From NCBI GenBank assembly GCA_022508985.1, contig JAFLUA010000003.1, forward strand, positions 1 to 64,000: DNA of 64,000 bases, read 5' to 3'. The position numbers and the translations under genes are program-made. Source of the stretch: Muribaculaceae bacterium (GTDB lineage: Bacteria > Bacteroidota > Bacteroidia > Bacteroidales > Muribaculaceae). Positions 48,900-58,251 of the stretch are shown here, one piece after another (the first letter of the stretch is position 1; each line of letters starts with the position of its first letter). Below the pieces are notes generated by a model. That model had not been told where the DNA came from and ran no database searches. It was given only the letters and a program-made list of their open reading frames with translations.

Positions 48900-48904
48900 C
48901 CGCT

Positions 48905-49100
48905 GTAATGGTATTTCCGCCGTCGAAGAGTCGTGGCTGAGTTTTATACTCAGGAAATCAAAAAGGGAACTCGGTGAAAGTCCGAGACAGTACCCGCTGC
49001 TGTGAGTCCCACCTCAAAAATCCGCTTACACCATGCCATTGGAGCTGATGCTCTGAGAAGGCGTAACACGGATGGGATAAGTCAGAAGACCTGCCATTAC
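48905..49100 (+). promoter_or_regulatory. Cobalamin (B12) riboswitch aptamer
   Basis: The closing stem GTAATGG/CCATTAC joins 48905-48911 to 49094-49100. Inside are GGGAACTCGGTGAAAGTCC, GACAGTACCCGCTGCTGTGAG and the B12 box GTCAGAAGACCTGCC just before the 3' strand. These are the conserved cobalamin riboswitch elements. It precedes a TonB-dependent receptor gene, as usual for B12 uptake. Confidence 0.95.
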
Positions 49101-49116
49101 CGTAGAATAGATTTAT

Positions 49117-49252
49117 GCCTACGGGACTATAGGCAGCGATTGTACTTATCTCATTGATAGAGTAAAGTTTTGTCATTATCCGTCCGGACATTCCGATGAT
49201 AAGATATATCCCGTAGGCGTACAAGCTGTTAGTACGCAGACGGGATTTTTTT
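49117..49252 (+). promoter_or_regulatory. Riboswitch expression platform with antiterminator and terminator
   Basis: A terminator forms from ATCCCGT (49208-49214) and ACGGGAT (49240-49246) with an inner CGTAC/GTACG stem and a T run. GCCTACGGGA at 49117-49126 is exactly complementary to TCCCGTAGGC at 49209-49218 and would block that terminator. A third hairpin, GCCTA with TAGGC (to 49134), would hide the antiterminator. This is the layout of transcriptional control. Confidence 0.75.
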
Positions 49253-49287
49253 ATTCTGAGTATTAACCTCTTTTTTCTGGTGAATTG

Positions 49288-51282
49288 ATGACATTACGAT
49301 TCTCTACAACAATATTATTACTTGCAGGACCATTACTAATACACTCCATGGAATCGGCCGATACAATACCTCAACAATTGAAAGAGGTCGTTGTAACTGC
49401 CCGCCGACAAGCCGATGACGTCATCCCGGCTCAGGTCTTGACGGGTGAAGAGCTACACCGTCTTAACAGCAATAGCGTAGCCGACGCCCTACGCTATTTC
49501 TCGGGTATTCAGGTCAAAGACTACGGTGGTGTTGGCGGGCTCAAAACCGTAAACATTCGCTCTATGGGCACTAACCACACCGGCGTCGTTTACGATGGTA
49601 TCGAACTCGGAAACGCCCAAAATGGGCAAATCGACCTGGGCCAGTTTTCTCTCGACAACATTGAGTCGCTATCGCTTTATAATGGCCAAAAAAGTGATAT
49701 TTTGCAACCGGCAAAAGACTTTGGGTCGGCCGGGACAATATACATGCGAAGCCGCTCCCCTCACTTCGACGACAACGAAACTTACCATACGCGAATCTCT
49801 TTTCGCACCGGTTCTTTCGATCTCATCAACCCGTCGGCATTGGTTGAGCTGAAATTAAATCGCAACATTAACGCCTCGCTCAGCACCGAGTGGGTTAATT
49901 CAAGCGGTCGATATAAATTCCGTTATCGGCGTGTCAACCCAGCAGGCGAACTCGCTTACGACACAACCGCTGTTAGGCAGAACGGCGACATAAACGCTAC
50001 ACGCTTAGAATTAAACGTCAATGGGTCGATTCGCTCCGGCCAATGGTCGCTCAAAGCATATAACTACAATTCCGAGAGAGGCGTACCGGGGGCGATTGTT
50101 AACAACGTATGGCGCCGCGGCGAGAGAATATGGGATACAAATTCTTTTGTTCAAGGGCGATATACCGGCTATTTCGGTCGTTTCTCCACTCTTAACAATA
50201 TTAAGTATGCGTTCTACCGCACGCACTATGTCAATAACGACGACAAACAAATTAAAATCGACAATCTATATCGCCAGAAAGAAGCCTATTTTTCTACTGC
50301 AAACGAATACGAACTTATGCCTTGGTGGCACATCTCGGCTTGCTACGATTTTGCGTGGAACACACTCGATGCCGACGTTTACGGCTTTGTCAAGCCTTAC
50401 CGGTTTTCTAATTTCTTAGCAGCCGCAACAGCTATAAACCTCGAGCGAGTAAAACTCCAAGCAAGCGCGCTCGCCACCTTTGTCCACGACCGGCTCATAG
50501 GCCAAATATCGCCCGACGATAAACGCGTTTTCACGCCGGCCGTCTACGCGTCGTTTTATCCATTAAGAATCAAAAAGTTGGCAATTAGGGCATTTTTTAA
50601 GCGCTCTTTCAGAATGCCTACTTTCAACGACCTCTATTATGCCGACATGGGCAATTCTCTTCTTAATCCCGAGCGCGTTACTCAGTACAATGTCGGACTC
50701 GTTTTCGACCACCACAGCTCAGCCCTTATTAAAAATATTCACGTAGGCCTTGATTTATACTACAACCGTGTGAAAGACAAAATTGTTGCATACCCAAAAG
50801 GGCAGCAATTTCGTTGGACAATGCTAAACCTCGGCCTTGTTGATATCAAAGGCATAGACCTCACCTACGCGCTTACTGCAGAACCGGCCAAAAATCTGAT
50901 TCTCACAGCTCGTTTGCAATACACCTTTCAACGCGCTATCGACATTACTAATCCTTCCGATAACTACTATCGACACCAGATACCTTACATTCCACGAAAC
51001 TCCGGGTCGGTCATCCTAAATGCAACATGGCACGGATGGGGGATGAATTACTCTTGGATATATGTAGGCGAGCGCTATAATCAGCAAGAGAATATACGTT
51101 ATAACTACACGCAGCCGTGGTATACCTCCGATCTGTCGATTAGCAAAGATTTTAAGGTCAAGGCTATGTCGTTTCGAATTCTTGCCGAGATTAACAATCT
51201 TCTCAGCCAAGACTACGACGTGATTATAAACTACCCTATGCCTAAACGAAACTACAGACTCACCTTCAGCGTCGAAATATAG
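49288..51282 (+). CDS. btuB: TonB-dependent vitamin B12 receptor, BtuB-like
   Basis: 664 residues. A signal peptide (MTLRFSTTILLLAGPLLIHS) is followed by a plug domain: LKEVVVTARRQADDVIPAQVLTGEELHRLNSNSVADALRYFSGIQVKDYGGVGGLKTVNIRSMGTNHTGVVYDG, and a barrel ending in a terminal aromatic-rich strand (YRLTFSVEI). The B12 assignment rests on the riboswitch and the BtuG-like partner. It imports cobalamin across the outer membrane with TonB energy. It starts 36 bases after the leader terminator and is followed after two bases by the lipoprotein gene. Confidence 0.88.
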   Translation: MTLRFSTTILLLAGPLLIHSMESADTIPQQLKEVVVTARRQADDVIPAQVLTGEELHRLNSNSVADALRYFSGIQVKDYGGVGGLKTVNIRSMGTNHTGVVYDGIELGNAQNGQIDLGQFSLDNIESLSLYNGQKSDILQPAKDFGSAGTIYMRSRSPHFDDNETYHTRISFRTGSFDLINPSALVELKLNRNINASLSTEWVNSSGRYKFRYRRVNPAGELAYDTTAVRQNGDINATRLELNVNGSIRSGQWSLKAYNYNSERGVPGAIVNNVWRRGERIWDTNSFVQGRYTGYFGRFSTLNNIKYAFYRTHYVNNDDKQIKIDNLYRQKEAYFSTANEYELMPWWHISACYDFAWNTLDADVYGFVKPYRFSNFLAAATAINLERVKLQASALATFVHDRLIGQISPDDKRVFTPAVYASFYPLRIKKLAIRAFFKRSFRMPTFNDLYYADMGNSLLNPERVTQYNVGLVFDHHSSALIKNIHVGLDLYYNRVKDKIVAYPKGQQFRWTMLNLGLVDIKGIDLTYALTAEPAKNLILTARLQYTFQRAIDITNPSDNYYRHQIPYIPRNSGSVILNATWHGWGMNYSWIYVGERYNQQENIRYNYTQPWYTSDLSISKDFKVKAMSFRILAEINNLLSQDYDVIINYPMPKRNYRLTFSVEI

Positions 51283-51284
51283 TT

Positions 51285-52439
51285 ATGCGACTAAATTTAT
51301 TAATCATATATTTTCTGCCGCTCCTGCTGGTTGCCACGAGTTGTCGCGAAGACGAACTCGTGGTGCCTACGGAGTATGATATCATTAACGACAAGCCGGC
51401 AACCGGCACCACCATCAGAGGGTTCTACCTTGTAAATGAGGGGAATATGGGCTCCAACAAATGCAGCCTCGACTATTTCGACTATTTTACCGGGCTCTAT
51501 GCTCGCAATTTCTATGCCGAGCGCAACCCCAACGTTATAAAGGAGCTTGGCGACGTGGGTAACGACATTGCCATATATGGTTCAAAATTATATGTAGTCG
51601 TTAACTGCTCCCACAAAGTGGAAGTCCTTGATGCTCATACCGGAATACGGCTCGGCCAAATAGATATCCCAAACTGTCGATACGTGAAATTCCATCGCGG
51701 CAAAGCATATGTCAGTTCGTATGTCGGCCCTGTCCTTATCGATGCCAATGCTCCCAAAGGAGCTGTTTACCAAGTCGATACCTTGTCGCTATCTGTTACG
51801 GCGAAAGTAACTGTTGGATACCAGCCCGAAGAAATGGAAATCATCGACGACTATATGTATGTGGCAAATTCCGGAGGCTATCGCGCTCCCAACTACGACA
51901 ACACCATTTCTGTAATACAGATGATTGATTTCAAGCAAGTACAGCAAATACCGGTAGGCATTAACCTTCACCGCCTGAAGAAAGACCGCTATAATCGTCT
52001 GTGGGTAACATCGCGAGGCGATTATCTGTCGCGCCCATCTCGTCTTTACGTACTGGAGAAAAAGCCCGGATACAACCAAATGTCTGTAACCGATACTATA
52101 CCCATAGCCTGCTCTAACATGGCTTTTTACGGCGATTCTCTCTATTTCTATGCCACCGAGTGGAACAATTTCAATGCTTCAAACAACATTTCTTACGGCA
52201 TTATCAACCTACGCACAAAGAAAGTGGTATCGACAAATTTTATAACCGACGGCTCCGACAGAGAAATCGCCATACCTTATGGCATTGCCATACATCCCGA
52301 GTCGGGCGACATTTTCGTTACCGATGCTAAAAACTACGTATCATCAGGCACTCTTTATTGCTTCGACCGATTCGGCCGCAAAAAATGGAGTGTACGTACT
52401 GGCGACATCCCCGCACACATTGCTTTTCTACCGATATGA
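51285..52439 (+). CDS. Surface lipoprotein beta-propeller, BtuG-like
   Basis: 384 residues. MRLNLLIIYFLPLLLVATSC is a lipoprotein signal. Propeller blades are visible (GFYLVNEGNMGSNKCSLDYFDYFTGLYARN; YVVVNCSHKVEVLDAHTGIRLGQIDIP; YMYVANSGGYRAPNYDNTISVIQMIDFKQVQQIPVG), of the DUF5074/YncE type. BtuG proteins of Bacteroides bind B12 at the surface with very high affinity and hand it to BtuB. Position directly after btuB supports this role. It overlaps the next gene by four bases. Confidence 0.82.
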   Translation: MRLNLLIIYFLPLLLVATSCREDELVVPTEYDIINDKPATGTTIRGFYLVNEGNMGSNKCSLDYFDYFTGLYARNFYAERNPNVIKELGDVGNDIAIYGSKLYVVVNCSHKVEVLDAHTGIRLGQIDIPNCRYVKFHRGKAYVSSYVGPVLIDANAPKGAVYQVDTLSLSVTAKVTVGYQPEEMEIIDDYMYVANSGGYRAPNYDNTISVIQMIDFKQVQQIPVGINLHRLKKDRYNRLWVTSRGDYLSRPSRLYVLEKKPGYNQMSVTDTIPIACSNMAFYGDSLYFYATEWNNFNASNNISYGIINLRTKKVVSTNFITDGSDREIAIPYGIAIHPESGDIFVTDAKNYVSSGTLYCFDRFGRKKWSVRTGDIPAHIAFLPI

Positions 52440-53668
52440 AACACCTCTTGCCAATAATATTTCTATGTGTCGCAGCTGCCTGTAGCAACGATATTCCACT
52501 TGTAAACCTCGGCATCGACGACCACTACCTCATCTACCGGATGCAAAAACTGGATTTGCATCCGGCCCTTACTGGTAAAGAGTATTGCTGGTCGATGATT
52601 AATACCGATGGCTCATCCACGGTATTATCTCACGACCGCGACTACATCTTTCTAACGAATGCCGAAGGCGAGTATACGCTCAAATATGAAATAATAGATT
52701 CGCTTACGCCTTTATCTTTCACTTTCACTATTACTGTATTGCACGAAGAAATCGAATACAGCCCTTTCATTAGCCGCGTATATGACTACTGCCCCGCGCC
52801 GGGACAGTTTGTCAACGAAATGCCTCTTTTTGAGCCCGAAGACACCTACGCCGATATCCTGAAAAAAGCCGAAGAATCGATATGCGGAACCAACGACATT
52901 ATGATAAGCCTTGGCGGTTTTGGCGGTTATGTGACTTTTGGGTTCGACCACACCGTGGTAAATATCGCAGGTGAATATGATTTCCGCATATGGGGAAATT
53001 GCTTTTACGAATTATTACAGCCCGAGAAAAAAGGAGGGTCGGCCGAGCCTGGTATTGTATGCGTATCCTACGACAGTAACTGCAACGGGGTGCCCGACGA
53101 CGCTTGGTATGAATTGGCCGGAAGCGAGTACTATTCTCTGGCTACTGTTCACAACTACTCCATCACTTACCACCGACCCGACCCCGACAGAGAGATTGTT
53201 AGTGATGAAGTCAATAGCTTAAGCGATATTCACTACATACGGTGGATTGACAACTCCGGCAACACCGGTTTCATGCCTAAAAACTATTTCCATACGCAAG
53301 ACTACTACCCTAAATGGGTTGAGGCCGACGAGATTTCATTTCAGGGCTCATGCTTGGCGCCAAATGCTGAAGACATCAGTGGATATGGTGCCTATTACAT
53401 CCTTTACAGCTACCCTTGGGGCTATGTCGATAACCACCCAAATGAATATGCCAACCTAAACTCTTTCGATATTTCGTGGGCGGTAGACGACTCGGGAAAC
53501 CCCGTCAACTTACCCGGCATCGACTTTGTGAGAGTCTATACCGGTGTCAACCAATATTGCGGCTGGATCGGTGAAACATCAACTGAAATATGCCGGGCTC
53601 AAGACCTCCATATATCAACCGGCACGCCTTTGCCGCAAGACCCTATTATAGAAACTTTAATTAAATAA
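52436..53668 (+). CDS. Surface lipoprotein of the B12 locus, PKD-like plus large beta domain
   Basis: 410 residues from the ATG at 52436, which overlaps the previous stop (ATGA). MKHLLPIIFLCVAAACS carries a lipobox Cys. A PKD-like domain follows (YCWSMINTDGSSTVLSHDRDYIFLTNAEGEYTLKYEIID), then a large beta-rich part rich in Trp, Tyr and Asp (DSNCNGVPDDAWYELAGSEYY; GYGAYYILYSYPWGYVDNHPNEYANLNSFDISWAVDDSGNPVNLPGIDFVRVYTG). Probably a further surface cobalamin or cofactor binder; direct evidence is only its place in the operon. Confidence 0.72.
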   Translation: MKHLLPIIFLCVAAACSNDIPLVNLGIDDHYLIYRMQKLDLHPALTGKEYCWSMINTDGSSTVLSHDRDYIFLTNAEGEYTLKYEIIDSLTPLSFTFTITVLHEEIEYSPFISRVYDYCPAPGQFVNEMPLFEPEDTYADILKKAEESICGTNDIMISLGGFGGYVTFGFDHTVVNIAGEYDFRIWGNCFYELLQPEKKGGSAEPGIVCVSYDSNCNGVPDDAWYELAGSEYYSLATVHNYSITYHRPDPDREIVSDEVNSLSDIHYIRWIDNSGNTGFMPKNYFHTQDYYPKWVEADEISFQGSCLAPNAEDISGYGAYYILYSYPWGYVDNHPNEYANLNSFDISWAVDDSGNPVNLPGIDFVRVYTGVNQYCGWIGETSTEICRAQDLHISTGTPLPQDPIIETLIK

Positions 53669-53680
53669 AACATCTGACTT

Positions 53681-54625
53681 ATGAAGAAATTATTTACTCT
53701 ACCAATCTTTGGGGCCGCGGCTCTTATTGCCTCGGCGCACCCTATAGATTTTGAGAAAATCGGGCATTGGACCGGGAATGGCCCTAACGAAGCCGCACTC
53801 GTTGTACGCTTTGCCGGCAACGATACTCAGGCCTATGTGTGGGGCTTTCGTTGGGAAGACGACGAAAATCCTTCCGGCGAGGATATGTTTCGCGCTATTT
53901 GCAGTAATTCCGACGAACTTATCATGCTCACTCAGTACACCGGTTCTTATGGCGCTACATTATGCGGCCTCGGATTTGGTAACTCAGCCGACCTTATCGA
54001 ACATCTGTATTTCGATTTCGACATGGCGAAAGACTATGAATGGATAAACTTCGACTACTATAACACCAACTCTTGGTTTGGGCAAGCCGATGCCCCGGGC
54101 GATAACACTCCTGCCATAATGCAAGCGGCCATAACCGATGCCGCCGACTCGCATATTATTCAGCACCCGCTCGACTATTTTGCCTACGGCTACCCTGCCT
54201 ACGACTACGACTGCTGGAAATGTGATGAAAACATACCTGAAGGCAATGTATGGCAATCGGGTTGGTACGAAGGTTATTGGAGCTATTGGCTCAGTAAAAA
54301 ATCAGATAGCGACTGGGAATACAGCGGTTCTGGATTCTCCGGTGTAACTATCCACGACGGCGATATCGAAGCTTGGACTTTCACCATCTTCGACGTGCCT
54401 GGTGTTGGCGGTATGGGTGAAGGGACTCCTCCACCCAACGACCCCGCTTTGATAAATTATCGCGCCGGAAAACAAACATCAATAATAGATATTTCGAATA
54501 ACATCGAAAACTCCGCCAAAGAGTTTTACACCCTTCAGGGCCTAAAAATTGATGCTACCCGTTTATCTTCCGGCCTATATATCGTTAGAGAAGGATCTAA
54601 AACTTATAAACAACTCATTAAATAA
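53681..54625 (+). CDS. Secreted protein of the B12 locus with sorting tail
   Basis: 314 residues. A signal peptide (MKKLFTLPIFGAAALIASAHP) precedes a domain rich in Trp, Tyr and Asp (AYVWGFRWEDDENPSGEDMFRAI; EGYWSYWLSKKSDSDWEYSGSGFSGVTIHDGDIEAWTF). The C-terminus EFYTLQGLKIDATRLSSGLYIVREGSKTYKQLIK looks like a type IX secretion sorting tail. It sits 12 bases after the lipoprotein gene and 7 bases before the next one, so it is co-regulated by the riboswitch. Function unknown; ligand capture is plausible. Confidence 0.7.
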   Translation: MKKLFTLPIFGAAALIASAHPIDFEKIGHWTGNGPNEAALVVRFAGNDTQAYVWGFRWEDDENPSGEDMFRAICSNSDELIMLTQYTGSYGATLCGLGFGNSADLIEHLYFDFDMAKDYEWINFDYYNTNSWFGQADAPGDNTPAIMQAAITDAADSHIIQHPLDYFAYGYPAYDYDCWKCDENIPEGNVWQSGWYEGYWSYWLSKKSDSDWEYSGSGFSGVTIHDGDIEAWTFTIFDVPGVGGMGEGTPPPNDPALINYRAGKQTSIIDISNNIENSAKEFYTLQGLKIDATRLSSGLYIVREGSKTYKQLIK

Positions 54626-54632
54626 CTACATT

Positions 54633-56729
54633 ATGCGAAAACTACTACAGAAACTAATCGTGTCGGTGGCATTGTTGTTACCGGCCCTTGCCTTCGCTTC
54701 GGAAGACAGCAACAATTTTGAATGGATTGATGATGTTACGTTCAATTGCGTGGCCGATGATGGTGCTATACACCTCACCCCTCGAAGGATTGCAGGCCTA
54801 ATGCCTATTTTCACACCTCAAGACGCTGCGACTTGGAGTAATGTCGAATGGTCGCTGGATGGAGCCGGCTCCGACCGCAATACGATGCTTGCATCGTTGT
54901 ATACCGTAAACTATTGGAAACCGGAGCGAATAAAGTTTCCGGAACTGCAGGCTTATCGACCGGGCACGTGCAAATTGATTGTTAAAGTTAAGAATCCGGC
55001 CGATCTTAGCGCAGCTCCTTTCGTCAAAGAATTTGACGTAATAATCAATGAAGACGAGCCCTCGACTCTTGAAGAGGGATATGTCGACGGAACAATCATC
55101 TTGAACGAAGAATGGTTTGGACACACAAACGGCGGCCTTAACTATATAACGCCCGAAAGCGAAATCATTTATCAAGCATATCAACGCGAAAATTCCTGCA
55201 TGGCATTTGGTGCCACCTCTCAACATGGCACCATCTGGGCCAACAAACTTATTGTCGTATCGAAGCAAGCTGCCGACGGCGGCGACCCTCTGCCGGGTGG
55301 GGGACAGCTCGTTATTGCAGATGCTAAAACGTTGAAGCGGCTCGGTTTTATCAACAAGCTTACATGGAATGAAGAAAGCGGCGATGGGCGTGCCGTAGTT
55401 GGGGCCACTCCAACTAAAATATACGTAAGTTCCTCTAACGGCATTTTCATTGTAGATATTAGCAACCCCGAATCGCCTGTGGTATCAGGTAAAATAGCTA
55501 CGGATGAAACAAGTTCGACCGACTTGTATAATGGCCAAACCGGCGATATGATTAATGCCGGAAAATATGTCTTCGCACTTAAACAGAATTTTGGCATCAT
55601 CGTTATAGACCCTCAAAACGATAAGGTTGTCGATGTGATTGACGATACTACAGCACAAGGCATTACACAGTCGGCCGATGGATATGTTTGGTACGCCGGC
55701 TATGAGGGCCCGCAATCTAAATTTGTACAAATCAATCCCGAAACGCTCGATGTCGAAAAATCGGTATTAATGCCCGAGCGCATCGGCCGAGTTCTATGTA
55801 GCTGGGGCGCATGGCGCTCAACAGCGTTTTACGGCTCTTATGGCAGCAACGACATCTGGTTTGTTACCGGAGCTTCCGGTATAACCGGCGGTGCTACAGG
55901 CGATTATTACCGTTGGAACGCCGATGAAGACGCTGAAAATATCGAAGCTTTCTTCTCTCTCTCAGGCGTTAAAGGCGAAACAGAATTCGGTGAACAAGTC
56001 GATCAGATGACTTACGGCACTCCTCGTTACGATGCACGCAACGACAGATTGATTGTTCTTGCCGGACGCAAAGGCGCTGCCAGCGGCGGATATCGCGACC
56101 ACTGGATTCACTTTGTAAACGGGTCTACCGGCGATATAGAATACACTATCGACCTCGAGCCATATTATTGGTTTCAATCCTTGCCAATATTCCCTGACAA
56201 GTACGCTGCCGAGATTAATGTCGAAGATATTAAACTCGAAATTGGCGATGACGACTTTGTTTTAGACCTCTCCGACTATGTTACAGATGCCGATAATATC
56301 GACAGCAATATTAGAATATATATCGACGACGTGGCTTCTCAATCGCTTTCCAACGAGATTGCTGATATAACTCTTGAAGGGCGCACTCTTAGCGTATCAC
56401 CCGTGGCAGTCGGCACCACCACATTTACCTTGAGCGCTGAATCAAACGGCCGTATAACAAGTAAGGCTATAGAAGTTGCCGTTACCGATATTTCTACAGG
56501 CTTCGACAGTGTTAATGGTGGAAATAACGGCAACATTTTATGTAATGGTAAGCGCATCACTGTCGTTGGCCTCAATGGCGCTGAGTTCACCCTTTACGAC
56601 ATCAATGGGCGCCGATTGCTATCGTTTGTCGCTGATAGCGATACCTTCGTGGCTCAGCCCGACTGCGCCCCAGGTATATACTTGCTCAAAGGCAACAACG
56701 GCATGAACGCCAAAATTGCAATTAAATGA
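54633..56729 (+). CDS. Secreted DUF5074-type beta-propeller with Ig-like domain and sorting tail
   Basis: 698 residues from the ATG at 54633 (signal MRKLLQKLIVSVALLLPALAFA). An N-terminal 130-residue domain is followed by a propeller beginning GTIILNEEWFGHTNGGLNYITPESEIIYQAYQREN and continuing with AVVGATPTKIYVSSSNGIFIVDIS. An Ig-like part with SPVAVGTTTFTLSAESNG and a C-terminal sorting tail (FTLYDINGRRLLSFVAD...GIYLLKG...KIAIK) complete it. It is paralogous to the next gene and to the BtuG-like protein. It overlaps the next gene by four bases. Confidence 0.75.
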   Translation: MRKLLQKLIVSVALLLPALAFASEDSNNFEWIDDVTFNCVADDGAIHLTPRRIAGLMPIFTPQDAATWSNVEWSLDGAGSDRNTMLASLYTVNYWKPERIKFPELQAYRPGTCKLIVKVKNPADLSAAPFVKEFDVIINEDEPSTLEEGYVDGTIILNEEWFGHTNGGLNYITPESEIIYQAYQRENSCMAFGATSQHGTIWANKLIVVSKQAADGGDPLPGGGQLVIADAKTLKRLGFINKLTWNEESGDGRAVVGATPTKIYVSSSNGIFIVDISNPESPVVSGKIATDETSSTDLYNGQTGDMINAGKYVFALKQNFGIIVIDPQNDKVVDVIDDTTAQGITQSADGYVWYAGYEGPQSKFVQINPETLDVEKSVLMPERIGRVLCSWGAWRSTAFYGSYGSNDIWFVTGASGITGGATGDYYRWNADEDAENIEAFFSLSGVKGETEFGEQVDQMTYGTPRYDARNDRLIVLAGRKGAASGGYRDHWIHFVNGSTGDIEYTIDLEPYYWFQSLPIFPDKYAAEINVEDIKLEIGDDDFVLDLSDYVTDADNIDSNIRIYIDDVASQSLSNEIADITLEGRTLSVSPVAVGTTTFTLSAESNGRITSKAIEVAVTDISTGFDSVNGGNNGNILCNGKRITVVGLNGAEFTLYDINGRRLLSFVADSDTFVAQPDCAPGIYLLKGNNGMNAKIAIK

Positions 56730-58180
56730 GAAATAGAATAATAGTATTAGTAGCAACAGAATTGGTGGCGATGGCTTATTCCATCGCTACCGATGCCGTC
56801 GACTACTCTAAGGGCATCTTTTTCGTTAATGAGGACTGGTATGGACACCAAAATTCTTCGGTTAATTTCCTCGTACCCGATGACCCTGACGGCGATTTTT
56901 GGCATTATCGCGTAATTCGCCAAGAGAATCCCGGCATGGAGCTGGGGTGTACCAATCAATTTGGGGCGCTGTGGAACGGCAAATTATACTTCATCTCAAA
57001 GCAAGAAAAAGACCCCGGGGCAAACATCTCGGGGGGACGTATAACCGTCGCCGATGCCTCTACCATGAAAATCATTCACCAACAAGAACGTATTGACCCG
57101 AGCGGCGCTCAGTGCGACGGGCGTGCTTTTGTAGGCGTCGATGAGCACAAAGCCTATATCTCAACAAGCAATGGCGTGTGGATATTCAACACCGACAAAA
57201 ACCTAATTATCGGACAGATAGCCGGAACAAGTAACCCTAATGCCGGAAGCGACGACAAGCCCAACACCGACCCCACAGGCGCTCTTTATCACGGGCAATG
57301 TGGCACCATGATTTTAGCTTCGGGGAAGGTCTTTGTAGCACATCAACAATACGGATTGCTCGTAATAGACTCCGTCGCCGATAATGTTACCGACATTATT
57401 TCTATGGATGTTGTACAAGAAGGAGCCGGAATCGGTGCTATGGTAAGATCGAAAGACGGCGACATCTGGCTATCGGTTGCTAAAAATCGACAAGGCACAG
57501 GGGCGTTTCTCAACTACATAGTGCGAGTCGAGCCGGAGTCGCTCAATTACGAAATAATAGAAATATCAGCCGACATGTACCCTCCGGGCAACTCGTGGTA
57601 TGCATGGACTCCCGATGCCTTCGTGGCCTCGTCGGTGCAAAATTGCCTCTATTGGAAGGGCGGGCCAAACCGCTGGTTTACCGGTTCTATTATCTACAAA
57701 TACGATATAGATACGCGCACTCAATCGGTTTTTGTAAATCTTGAAGATGACCCCGACGACTGGAAACTCTATGGGTGCTCTTTGGGCGTTGATCCGATAA
57801 GCGATGAAGTATATATGTCGCTATATCACAATTTTGGCACTCCGGTATATATCGTACGTCGATACGATGCCGACGGGAAAAAGATACGCGACTACGAAAT
57901 GATACAAAACTATTGGTTCCCGTCACATCTTTTATTTCCACAACAGCCTGAGGCCTCGTCGATTGACAGCATTACTGCAGATACAATCTCTTTATCCTAC
58001 TCCGGCGATATGCTTCACATTATGGGCGCCGAAGGTTTAGATTGTTCCGTTTACAATATGCAGGGCCGCCGCCTGTGCTATTTCATTGTCGAGAGCGAAA
58101 AGTCGTCTGTTACTCTTAGTCTATCTTCCGGGATATACCTCGTTAAGGTGGGGAATGTGACTCAGAAAATAGCTATCTAA
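56726..58180 (+). CDS. Secreted DUF5074-type beta-propeller with sorting tail
   Basis: 484 residues. A short N-terminal signal (MRNRIIVLVATELVAMAYSIA) leads into a propeller starting GIFFVNEDWYGHQNSSVNFLVPDD, closely parallel to the preceding gene (EEWFGHTNGGLNYITPE). Further blades include RAFVGVDEHKAYISTSNGVWIFNTDKNLIIGQIAG. The tail CSVYNMQGRRLCYFIVESEKSSVTLSLSSGIYLVKVGNVTQKIAI resembles a sorting domain. It is the last gene of the B12 transcription unit before a strong terminator. It probably binds cobalamin or a related ligand at the surface. Confidence 0.75.
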   Translation: MRNRIIVLVATELVAMAYSIATDAVDYSKGIFFVNEDWYGHQNSSVNFLVPDDPDGDFWHYRVIRQENPGMELGCTNQFGALWNGKLYFISKQEKDPGANISGGRITVADASTMKIIHQQERIDPSGAQCDGRAFVGVDEHKAYISTSNGVWIFNTDKNLIIGQIAGTSNPNAGSDDKPNTDPTGALYHGQCGTMILASGKVFVAHQQYGLLVIDSVADNVTDIISMDVVQEGAGIGAMVRSKDGDIWLSVAKNRQGTGAFLNYIVRVEPESLNYEIIEISADMYPPGNSWYAWTPDAFVASSVQNCLYWKGGPNRWFTGSIIYKYDIDTRTQSVFVNLEDDPDDWKLYGCSLGVDPISDEVYMSLYHNFGTPVYIVRRYDADGKKIRDYEMIQNYWFPSHLLFPQQPEASSIDSITADTISLSYSGDMLHIMGAEGLDCSVYNMQGRRLCYFIVESEKSSVTLSLSSGIYLVKVGNVTQKIAI

Positions 58181-58198
58181 GCACTTTTGTAAATAGCG

Positions 58199-58234
58199 AG
58201 AGGGCGCCCCAACCATTTTGAGACGCCCTCTTGC
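58199..58234. terminator. Bidirectional terminator between the B12 locus and nagB
   Basis: AGAGGGCG pairs with CGCCCTCT around a 17-base loop. The two convergent transcription units end on either side. Confidence 0.7.
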
Positions 58235-58251
58235 TGTTATTTCTATGGAGA

